64,000 nucleotides of DNA. Source: Patiria pectinifera. Its lineage: Eukaryota; Echinodermata; Asteroidea; Valvatida; Asterinidae. Shown piece by piece: positions 39,001 through 45,223 of this stretch. Numbering within the stretch: the stretch's first letter is position 1; the number at the start of each line of letters is the position of its first letter. The notes beneath the pieces are model-generated. The model had not been told where the DNA came from, ran no database searches, and saw nothing but the letters and a program-made list of their open reading frames with translations. The translations under genes and the position numbers were made by a program. The stretch is from the NCBI GenBank assembly GCA_029964075.1, contig CM057144.1:9757281-9821280 (forward strand), in the 5' to 3' direction.

Positions 39001-41503
39001 TTTAGAGTTACAACTCTCCACATCCAGGGTGCATGAGTCAGCCCAGGCTAGGAGGTGAGGTTTGTGGTGTTTGTGGTGTTTCTAACCCAAAGGACATTCC
39101 CAGTAATTTAGTAAATTCAAAATTATCCTTTTTCGGTGGGTCCTAACCTTACTCTTTACCCTTTAAAACAAAAAGAAATATTTCATAATGAAGACCAGTC
39201 TCTCGTCAGTACAGAGACACAAATTTTGATTGTTTTCTTGGAGCACAAAATTTGTCAAATACTCTAAACCATTTCTCATTTTTGTCTCAACTTGGTCATA
39301 AACTAAATGATTTATATAAAATTTCTGTTTCATACAGACAATGCCAAAGACAAAGAAGAAGATTACGCCAGCCTCCTGATAGGCCATAAGAGGCCATCAG
39401 CACATCTTTTTCAGTTTAACCTGTGAAAGGTCAAGAAGAAGTTGAATATTAGTGAAAGTACTTGTAGCCGTGTGTCTTCATCACCATTCCTTTGAATTAA
39501 TTTATTTATGTGACAAGTTCTTTTTTTGTATAGTGCTGGCTTCTGGACTCTGGAGTGCTTAAATTATTTGTGTATAACTATTAAACAGACATGCAGGTGC
39601 CATAAAGGCAATAAATTTAAAGGCGTTACGTACATTTTTATTAACCAGTACATGTAAAAGAGAAGTGAGGTGTTTTAAAAACTATGTTACTTTGCATGAA
39701 AAACCTACAGAACATGTCTATTTCTGTGATTCATCACCATTTATTTATATGACAGGTATAATTTTGGATTTAAAAGGGGGAGCTTCTTGAGTGCTTTAGT
39801 TTTGTATTACATTTACATTTTACACATGCTGGTATCACATGTTAATATATTGAAAGGGTTATCGGGATGTACATGATGAATGTGTTGACATTTTCTTTTA
39901 AAAGCATCACCGAACGGTAGATGAGGTTTGCTAATACAGTTGCCCAAGCATGATACACGTACAAAGTTAATATGTGCAACAACGTATGAGGAGTAACTGA
40001 ACCCACTCTTTAACTTTCCAACGACATTATAATTAGAAATTGCCATTGCTATGAAACAGCCATAGGATTTATGACATTTTTAACAATTTGTTTTAATTTG
40101 TTTGTGAAATTTAATTTGAATGTGAAACAATATGTATGTGGCCTGTATGTATCTGGCCTGCTGAGGCCTGTTCCCCCTCCCCTCCCGGCCCCCAGGTTCC
40201 CCCTACTGGATGTTGGTGCACACAAAATTAAGCATATTGTGTTTTTACCCTGAACAAATTGAAACACTCCCCCACCCCCCACAAAAAAGTAAAATGAAAA
40301 AAGGGGAGGAATAATCAAAAGTAAATAAATAATAATAATTAAATAAACAAATAATATTAATAAACAGTGCTCCCCTGCAGACAATGATTCAGTTCCAATT
40401 CATCCAGCCATGCAGACACTTCCTTAAGTGTCATAGGAATTAAAATGATCCTGGAGAAAATATTAATTCAAATTCATAAATAGCTGGTCTGTGCTTATGT
40501 GAGAAAAAAAACAACCAACTGGAGCAATTCGGTACAAGGTTTGTGTCTGGTTCTATCCAAAGTCAGAGTGTGTCTAAATAAGAATAAGACAACAACAAAA
40601 AAGAAAAATATTAGTGATTGCAAGATGATTGACAGAATGCACAAAAAGCTAGAAAGTCATTTAATTGGATTATTATTATTATTATTCTATCATTTCTGGT
40701 AATGAAACCAAGGATTCCTCAAAAGCGCCCTAGGCACTGTAGCTCGCAAGCCTGAAGAAACCTGTGGAGAGAAGACGATGAGAAAAAATTACAGATTGAA
40801 GCAAGTAAAATAATTATATTAACATAAACTAAGATCCAACGAACCATAACTTCATGGAGTTACATTTTGTAAATTTGGACGTATTATAATGTGCAGACCT
40901 TGGCTCATTCACAGGGAAATATAATCCAAATCTTTTCTTGGCTGGTTTGGGGGCAAAAACGATCTAGATTTGGCCAGTAAACAAGGAATATTTTCACTCC
41001 AGTCTCACAGAGGGCGCCGTTTGCGAAACCGGAAAACATTTGCGGAACCGGTCAAAGCACCGACCTCTACAAAATGTCCTGGCAAATTTCTCTTTCAAAC
41101 GATCGCAGAAAACTATTCATATCATGAAGTAGGTGAGTAATTTGCGCATATTTATAGATAGGTAGCTTCCTGTGAAAGCGCGTTTTTTCGCCACAAGACG
41201 CTTCAGACGATTTGCGATTGCGGAACCGGTCAAACGACTGTATCTAGTCATTTGGAGGCCGTTTTGATGGTGAAATCTGATGTTTTTTGTTGAAAAATTT
41301 TGGTTTTTGGGACAGTGACAGGATGATGTTGTCCAGGTCGCGGTATTAGCTTGGACCTTACTATCGCCAGACCATGTCCAAATGTTAAAAAAGGCGATAA
41401 GTTGGGTCCAAGTTACTCGGACTAGGGCTAATCATGCATGTCCGGAAACCGGGCAAGGCCTGTGAATAAATGTAAACTCACCACTCTCGTAATTTTCTTC
41501 CAT
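12069..41503 (-). CDS. IWS1: IWS1, Spt6-interacting elongation factor (15 exons, complete)
   Basis: IWS1 binds Spt6 on elongating RNA polymerase II and links transcription to mRNA processing, export and histone methylation. Exons, 5' to 3' on the minus strand: 41503-41482, 28589-28456, 26491-25489, 24867-24426, 23938-23869, 22658-22610, 21280-21073, 19600-19453, 18464-18382, 16240-16111, 15829-15712, 15289-15175, 14743-14681, 13285-13174, 12197-12069. The join is in frame through 2826 nt (941 residues; human IWS1 has 819). Exon 1 encodes MEENYESG and exon 2 continues [12 protein letters not shown], matching the conserved N terminus. Exons 3-4 are a long acidic, disordered region. Then come [15 protein letters not shown] (exon 5), a KKKR basic patch, [12 protein letters not shown] and the TFIIS N-terminal-like domain ([12 protein letters not shown] to [16 protein letters not shown] to NDWSRPIFG). 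The C-terminal tail is [18 protein letters not shown] and SIEGRKVAL, then stop. The exon 3 acceptor has a weak pyrimidine tract. Intron 1 is 12.9 kb and full of transposons. Confidence 0.95.
13676..13855. mobile_element. 180-bp foldback with CAAGTCYATCAC word arrays
   Basis: In an IWS1 intron. The left end is CAGGGATGTAGCCAAGTC and continues with several copies of CAAGTCCATCACAAGTCC. The right end carries the inverse words (GGACTTGTGATTGACTTGTG) and finishes CTACATCCCTG. CAGGG...CCCTG ends recall hAT-type termini, but I could not find a clean 8-bp target duplication. Relatives share the word arrays at 58170-58640 and 61503-61945. Confidence 0.6.
14105..14128. repeat. 24-bp perfect palindrome
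   Basis: ACGGTGCGTCTT and its exact inverse meet with no spacer, flanked by TTTCC on the left and GGAAA on the right. The palindrome at 18097-18130 has the same outer TTTCC/GGAAA setting, so both may be remnant centres of foldback elements. Confidence 0.7.
15934..16038. repeat. GGAGGATTTG tandem array
   Basis: In the IWS1 intron between the exons at 15712-15829 and 16111-16240. Inverse words (TCCTCCCAAATCTCC) at the left edge are followed by three ~30-bp tandem units built from GGAGGATTTGGGAGGATTTGG. It belongs with the word-array elements at 4985 and 54618. It yields spurious open frames on both strands. Confidence 0.7.
18058..18296. repeat. Dispersed repeat containing a 34-bp perfect palindrome
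   Basis: Copy of the repeat at 2110-2310. At 18097-18130 it holds TTTCCAACGCTGATCGG joined directly to its exact inverse. The flanking words (CAGTATTTGAAAAAAGCCAG, GATTTCTGCAAATGTTG) match the other copy. It lies in an IWS1 intron and has no coding signal. Confidence 0.6.
19096..19337. mobile_element. MITE with 25-bp perfect terminal inverted repeats
   Basis: About 242 bp in an IWS1 intron, bounded by CAGATTCTTCCAAAAGCACC(AAATT) and its exact inverse. The interior contains GCGGCCCCGTGGGGCGCC and has no open frame of note. The GCACCAAA word recurs in the elements at 22826, 44075, 62699 and 63500; whether this means kinship is unclear. Confidence 0.7.
19764..19884. mobile_element. Foldback with ATCCACCAAAATCC words
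   Basis: AGTACTAGATCCACCAAAATCC at the left faces GGTGGATTTTGATGGACTTGGTACT at the right, with further AAATCCACCA words inside. Loose copies of the word continue to about 20065. This has the same design as the other word-array elements, with a different word. It is in an IWS1 intron. Confidence 0.55.
22194..22356. mobile_element. Foldback with telomere-like ends
   Basis: Inverted ends TTAACCCTAACGATCCCC and CCTAGGGGTTAGGGTTAA enclose about 125 bp in an IWS1 intron. The ends resemble two units of CCCTAA telomere repeat but do not continue as an array, so this is a short inverted-repeat element and not an interstitial telomere. Confidence 0.5.
22826..23090. repeat. Dispersed repeat, copy 1 (pair with 63500-63690)
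   Basis: Shares with 63500-63690 the ordered segments TCGGTCTCTGGTCAGC, CGTCGATTT(T/C)AATCATGCGCGTC, TTTTTTCCAAAATGTT and GAATGGGAAATTGCACCAAG, then GCAAATGATCGAAAGCACCAAGG. Found in an IWS1 intron and again beyond the last visible UBXN7 exon. No protein coding. Confidence 0.75.
23361..23640. repeat. Two-copy tandem repeat with TGACCTTTGACAT words
   Basis: Two diverged ~150-bp units, each with TGACCTTTGACAT, TATGAAGGT, GTTGCATCTA, CCAATTGGACTT and GAGACAA/C. TGACCT half-sites recur five or six times. It resembles a repeat that is common in marine invertebrate genomes. It is intronic in IWS1. Confidence 0.6.
24541..24770 (-). repeat. IWS1: Coding 21-bp minisatellite in IWS1 exon 4
   Basis: On the minus strand this part of exon 4 is a tandem array of a 21-bp unit encoding seven residues of the form GEELAEE, with about eleven diverged units. 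It gives an extended Glu-rich, possibly helical region in the IWS1 acidic domain. The unit is a multiple of three, so copy-number change would not shift the frame. The plus-strand open frames here are antisense shadows. Confidence 0.85.
28456..28589 (-). CDS. IWS1: IWS1 exon 2
   Basis: 134 nt; acceptor TGTGCAG and donor GTAAAC on the minus strand. It encodes [20 protein letters not shown] and continues acidic to EDLE. The GG-TPVQDE stretch matches the conserved IWS1 N terminus. Its 2-nt start phase fits exactly the single G left by exon 1 at 41482. It then joins in phase 0 to the 1-kb acidic exon 3. Confidence 0.9.
30963..30992. promoter_or_regulatory. 30-bp palindrome with paired CCAAT boxes
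   Basis: ACTTTGATTGGTCA, a GG spacer, then the exact inverse; a further GATTGGTC follows at about 31002. Paired inverted CCAAT boxes occur in promoters, and GC-rich sequence and an ATG in good context (31075) lie nearby. However, the sequence around 31110-31170 also resembles the element family at 32209. It may be a cryptic promoter or just repeat structure. Confidence 0.3.
31452..31651. mobile_element. Family A foldback, internally deleted copy
   Basis: It starts with GTCCGAGTAACTTATCGCC and ends with GGCGATAAGTTGGGTCC, the two termini of family A, but only about 200 bp apart. The inside keeps ATCGAATGAACGCTGGGCAT and TTAGCTTGGACC words seen in longer copies. The full copy is at 37321-41424; half copies are at 32140-32768 and 50333-50885. 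Confidence 0.7.
31708..32865. mobile_element. Family F element with AGCAGAC flanks, carrying a family A half copy
   Basis: Left end GGAGTAATTGCAGAATACC and right end GGGTATTCTGCAATTGTGCCC are inverted, with further shared CCCGCCAC. Both sides are flanked by AGCAGAC (31701-31707 and 32866-32872), a likely 7-bp target duplication. The interior repeats TCCAAAGTAGGTGC and GGATACGCGGATA. The segment 32140-32768 is a family A right half ending CTCGGACTA. Confidence 0.65.
32938..33818. mobile_element. Family B foldback, copy 1 (881 bp)
   Basis: Almost the whole element is a palindrome. Left end TAGCTCTACTGAGTGGAGCG and right end CGCTCCACTCAGTAGATCTA. The flanks are GTCCGGCA at 32930-32937 and 33819-33826, an 8-bp target duplication. 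Each arm carries TGACGTCAC next to GCTCGATCG and the word ACAAGTCGCGCTTTATC. No transposase is encoded, so it would be non-autonomous. Confidence 0.85.
34377..36346. mobile_element. Family C foldback, split by a family B element
   Basis: Ends TAGCCCGACTGCG / CGCAGTCGGGCTA with 9-bp flanks TAGTGGGGC at 34368-34376 and 36347-36355. The arms are near-identical over about 400 bp and meet around 34797. Beyond the tip, GTCTGGCCGTAC and GTACGGCCAGAC form a subterminal hairpin. Mirror-image 153-residue open frames inside are arm sequence. Family B copy 2 sits in its right arm. Confidence 0.85.
35192..36300. mobile_element. Family B foldback, copy 2 (1.1 kb, double palindrome)
   Basis: Ends TAGCTCTACTGAG / CTCAGTAGAGCTA, flanked by CTACAGAGC at 35183-35191 and 36301-36309. 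The uninterrupted site is visible in the left arm of family C (34416-34424 region), which confirms the insertion. The element is palindromic about 35745, and each half contains a further internal palindrome like the whole of copy 1. It therefore looks like a head-to-head dimer. Confidence 0.88.
36457..37305. mobile_element. Family E element carrying a tRNA-like core
   Basis: Ends GGTAATCCTTACTTTTAGGA / TCCTAAAAGTAAGGATTACC, flanked by ATAGTGGG at 36449-36456 and 37306-37313 (8 bp). An inner inverted pair (AAAAGTTCCATACTCGG and CCGAGTACGGAAATTTTT) marks a core. A second, reversed copy of the core lies at 48100-48700. Confidence 0.8.
36901..36972 (+). repeat. tRNA-like sequence inside family E
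   Basis: GGCCTAGCGGTTAAGAGTC resembles a tRNA D arm and A box, and GAGGTTCGAATCCC is a good B box and T loop. The acceptor stem does not pair. The same sequence is present, reversed, at about 48253-48330 inside the second copy of family E, so it is part of the element and not a free tRNA gene. Confidence 0.6.
37321..41424. mobile_element. Family A foldback, full copy with a 3.1-kb insert
   Basis: Ends TAGTCCGAGTAACTTGG / AAGTTACTCGGACTA with 9-bp flanks GGGCTAATC at 37312-37320 and 41425-41433. The arms are near-identical and meet around 37813. The right arm is broken at 38126-41240 by another element. Without the insert this copy would be about 1 kb. Arm words include ATCGCGAGGGGAGCTCTC and CCGGATCGTAAGTAAAC. 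Confidence 0.88.
38126..41240. mobile_element. CAGTC-ended element with TA duplication (Tc1/mariner or pogo type)
   Basis: Inserted in the right arm of family A. Left end CAGTCAATTGACCGGTTCCG, right end (inverse) CAGTCGTTTGACCGGTTCCG, flanked by TA on both sides (38124-38125, 41241-41242). Copies without it read GGCATATCTAG, proving the empty site. TTGACCGGTTCCGCAA-like motifs also occur near both ends (38144-38166, 38520-38538, 41039-41056). TA duplication plus CAGT ends fit the Tc1/mariner/pogo group. No long transposase frame is visible, so it is probably non-autonomous. Confidence 0.82.
41482..41503 (-). CDS. IWS1: IWS1 exon 1 (initiator, 22 nt)
   Basis: On the minus strand the ATG at 41503-41501 begins MEENYES plus one G, followed by a strong GTGAGT donor. 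The G completes a Gly codon with exon 2, giving [13 protein letters not shown]; the human protein has an equivalent short acidic/Tyr start before SDDGG. This agreement in sequence, phase and strand places the start here, 12.9 kb upstream of exon 2. Confidence 0.85.
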
Positions 41504-42284
41504 TTTTTCAAGTAGAAGGTGTGTGAACGCGTTTCGATGACCACTTTAACTCTGCCTTGGATTCATCAGACACAAAACAATATGCCGGCAACAACAAAAC
41601 GGATCGCAAAACGGGAATGTCAGGAAAACACGATCTGACGATGAGCTCTAGTTCTCTTTATGCGTACCATATTCACAATCAAGAGAGGGCGCTAAACCGA
41701 AGAATCGTGGGGGGGGGGGCCGGGGGCATATATAGCTAGAGATCGACCTGCGCTGCACTGACTAAAAACTTATTTTTTATTTACGTGAAAATTATACATC
41801 TAAATAAAGCAGATATCATTAGGAAGCTCGATAGGAAAGCCTGTTATTTATTTATTTATATTTTTATTTAGACAGGGTAGCCTAATCAGTTTTAAAAACT
41901 GCTATTACTGAGGGCCCTGTATGTATAAAATGACAATGATCATGAAAAAGAAATAAAAAGAGAAACATAACGTAAATCACTAAAAACATTAAGTAAAAAT
42001 TTAGAATGAAAAAAAAAGCAGATATGTAAAACATAGGAATGTGAATATGTAAAATAAGAACAAATATTAACATACAGATATGAACAATAATGAAAAACTG
42101 GACAGAAATTAAATTAAAAAAAAAAAAAAACCCAAAACAAAATATACATTGCAGGTGTCTCAGAGGGTATTCTTTGTTATTTTGAACTAGTAACAAATGT
42201 TACATACAGCAAACTGGAAGTTCATTGTTCAATCAGTTTTTCAGGATAAAGCTTGAATGGTCCCTTGCAGATTCTGTCATGTGG

Positions 42285-42443
42285 CTCATAGACCTTATGC
42301 GCTATGGCGGAGTACCCGGGGCAATGGCTTTGTATTAATATTGCATGGATAGGCATGTAAACCTTTTGTGCATTTGTTACAGATTAAAAGAACAAAGAAT
42401 ACCCTCTGGCACACCCGCCATGTTAATGCATAAGGTATGAGAG
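42285..42443. mobile_element. Small foldback with CATAGACCTTATGC ends
   Basis: CTCATAGACCTTATGCGCTA followed by TGGCGG on the left faces CCGCCATGTTAATGCATAAGGTATGAG on the right. The arms are imperfect and enclose about 100 bp. No coding sequence. Confidence 0.5.
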
Positions 42444-44074
42444 GCAGTCGAACCCCATCCCGCGGCGCATGTACTGGCGAAAGTTGAGACTAGACTAGAA
42501 TGAGATAATCCCAGCCGTATGGTTGCTAACCGCAAAGCGTCGCCGTTGTTAAGAAAAGCTAATCCGATTACGTGCATATAGACGCTATAACGGAGCAGTG
42601 AAATTCATGCACCCCCCCCCCCCAAATGACATTTTGAACGTTGTGTTTCTCAGAAAATATGGTCGGTATGATTGAAATGTTACATTCTAACTGAAGAAGA
42701 AATTCTAAACTTCATGTCAGTGAAAAAAATCGCCATCTTCGATGCCGAAGCCTCAATACTGGTTACTGTCAAAGCTGACCTTCAAGTCTGGAAGAAATCG
42801 TTCGAAAATTTCCCCAAATGTATGTATTTATCCCAATTTTTAGGAATTTATCCCAGTTGTTATTTCACGAGTAGTTGAACACTTATATCATCTAAGTATA
42901 TTCCGAATTTCAGCTTAACCTGTTGTTGCGGACGCTAGTGTTACAACGTAAACCATCTCCATGGAAAATTTCGAAGAGGATCAAAACAATTATTTGCCGA
43001 CCCAACCCCATGTGCATTGCTCAGCAAAGCACCGTACGGTAGGCGCTACTACGGCCCGGCTGACCGATTTCGGCCCAGCACACAATGATGACGGGCATAT
43101 TATTAGCACGGTCACTCGGCGTGACTTGGCTAATTGGGTCTCGTATCGACCAATGGAAGCTGGCAAAAAGGTGATATACGTTAATTAACAAGTCGTGAAG
43201 GAGGGTTTTATGCAATGGTTTACCGCACACCGTAATTGATAGGAACCCCATTAATATTCGTGAGGCTTGCAAAGATTGATAGCTATTGCGCACGCCAGTG
43301 TTACAATTTTCAAAATTGCAAGTAGCAATTAAGGCCTATTTTTCCAATTTCAACGGAAAGTAAAGAACATATCACAACGACTTTTAGCACATACTTGGAT
43401 CATTATAGGGGAAATAATCCTGAAAGTTGCATTAACATACGGTCTTTCAAACTAGAAATATTAATTTTCAAAGATTTCACCCCCAAACGTGACCATGTCT
43501 GTCTGTGTACATGTAGTTTCATTCAAAATAAAGTGTTACGTAACCTTTAGAAATTGCCCTTCGCAACCATATGGCTGATCAAGGCAAATTGTGGAGAAGA
43601 ACAAAAGATCTGGAAAGTAGGGTTGTATATCATCTCCAAAAAACAGGAATTCTCTGGCCTTATCGCTAATTGCCGACTCCAACTGATTTGCGATCGCAGC
43701 AAATTCTAAACCGGGCAGGATGGATGGACGCCAAGTATATTAACAAAGCTGTGAAACCTTTTTTTTTGTTGGTATTCTTCGGGGGGGGGGGGGGGTTGCA
43801 TTGTGCCATGCTCCCTCCAGGAATTTGCTCCACTGTGTGGACAACATTGTAATTTTAACTTAAACATTCGCAACAAACTTTATTTCTGGCGACTTTCTCT
43901 ATACAGAGCGGCTGGCTAATGTGCTGGGCACATGGATGCCCGTCAGCGCAGCTTGCCCGGCCGGCCCCGCGCAAAACTAAACTTATATAGCCTATATATA
44001 TATTTAGAAGAGAGAAAAACCACAAAACCCTATGCCTATAAATATCCCTGTTAGTCTGGTGGCATATGGTCGGA

Positions 44075-45013
44075 ATCATGACCGACTGGTCCAAAGCACC
44101 AAACTTGACAGAGTAGATTCTTATAGCCCTAGAGAAGATATTTAAAAGGGGTGACACCTGAAATTCTTTTGGGAAGGGTGCCTAATTTGCATAAATCGTT
44201 AATCCCTGCCGTGTAATATATTTATTCCCATATTATATTTGGGTATATTTTTATTTTTTTGAAAAGTTAATTTTGGTGATTCTACTTACATATCCTTACT
44301 TCAATAACATTTTCTAAAGCTAAAGTGACTGAATAATTATGAGGACATAGCAAAGTACCAAAATGGCTACTATTTTACCCAAAAGTTGCGCGCATTTACC
44401 TTTTCCTCAGATATCATCAACAAGTCTCGCCAAATGTGGGTATTGATGAGCTTCAACACAAAGTCACTTACTGGCACAGTTACCCTAACAAAAATAAGTG
44501 GAAATCATGTGAAAATTTATGACATCTTGATGTTTAGCCCAAAGGACAAAAAAGGGGAGAACATGAGGTGTCCATATTATATTGGGCTACTATAGGCGAA
44601 GGGTAACGTGGGGCTTGAACAAGTTCAACGAATTCCCCCCAAATGAGAGATTATTGTTGTTTACAATAATTTTGTCTACGCCAAAACGTTTTCTCACCAA
44701 TAATTTTGGGAATTTCCTTGAACTTGTTCCAGTCTCCCATGTAAGGCACGCAACCCTTCACCTACTTGTTAGGCCAATTTAAAGACACCTAGTTTTTCCC
44801 CGTTTTTGTTTTCTGGGCTAAGTATTACAATGTTATCATCAGTTTTCACATGATTTTGCATAAGGTTTTAATAGGGTATCTGTACCAATAAGCAACTTGG
44901 TGAATTTGAAGTTCGACAATACTGATGTTTGGCAAGACTAATTGATGATATCTGGAGACAAGGTATAATAATCTATCTGCCAAGTTTGGTGCTTTGGACC
45001 AGTCGGTCACGAT
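44075..45013. mobile_element. Foldback element, copy 1 (pair with 62699-63475)
   Basis: ATCATGACCGACTGGTCC-AAAGCACCAAACTTG on the left faces its inverse ending TCGGTCACGAT on the right. The interior, including GGGGTGACACCTGAAATTC, GGGTGCCTAATTTGCATAAA and AAGTTGCGCGCATT, recurs almost unchanged at 62699-63475. It lies just upstream of UBXN7. Confidence 0.75.
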
Positions 45014-45223
45014 CTTGTCAAAAATTAGATCTAAGCTACCTGACTATGTTAATATAGATAACAATAGCCATACAAGTTAAATCGCGGTTTTGGGGGTTTT
45101 GCGACGTTAAATTAAAGATCGCACAGCCTATCGCAGCATGCTGCTAGCTCAGCTCAGCGTTCAGGGTGCACAGCGCCCTCTTCGGGTGATAGAGGAAAAT
45201 CCGAAGCGACGAGTTTGATGAAG

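Larger units (their letters stand above)
33837..41430. mobile_element. Family D element complex, outermost insertion of the nest
   Basis: The ends are TAGCCCCACTA and TAGTGGGGCTA, flanked by ATCATGCAT at 33828-33836 and 41431-41439 (9 bp). The first palindromic unit is 33837-34378, with arms reading GTGTGGCCG-CGGTATGCTGCG. A second, almost spacer-less unit (36354-36447) has inverted copies of the same end joined at CTCTAGAG. Later elements C, E and A interrupt it. The interior at 33880-34340 has no open frame resembling a transposase. Confidence 0.7.
28590..41481 (-). other. IWS1 intron 1, a 12.9-kb transposon nest
   Basis: From about 28600 to 31400 it is AT-rich sequence with no gene or strong repeat, apart from the CCAAT palindrome at 30963-30992. 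From 31452 to 41439 nearly all of it is inverted-repeat elements inserted into one another; each is listed below. Apparent 100-150 residue open frames in this span occur as near-identical twins on opposite strands and are arms of these elements. Confidence 0.8.
41504..45223. other. Divergent IWS1/UBXN7 intergenic region
   Basis: 3.7 kb between the two start codons. It holds homopolymer runs, a small foldback (42285-42443) and an element at 44075-45013. Sequence close to IWS1 (41504-41700) and close to UBXN7 (45080-45223) is free of obvious repeats and should contain the two promoters. No TATA box is clear near either start. The foldback arms and homopolymers give spurious frames; no gene is visible. 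Confidence 0.5.

Noticed and set aside
38727-39005. 92-residue frame inside the CAGTC element as a transposase
   Set aside because: Composition is Lys/Phe-rich from AT-rich DNA; no DDE or DNA-binding motif could be seen.
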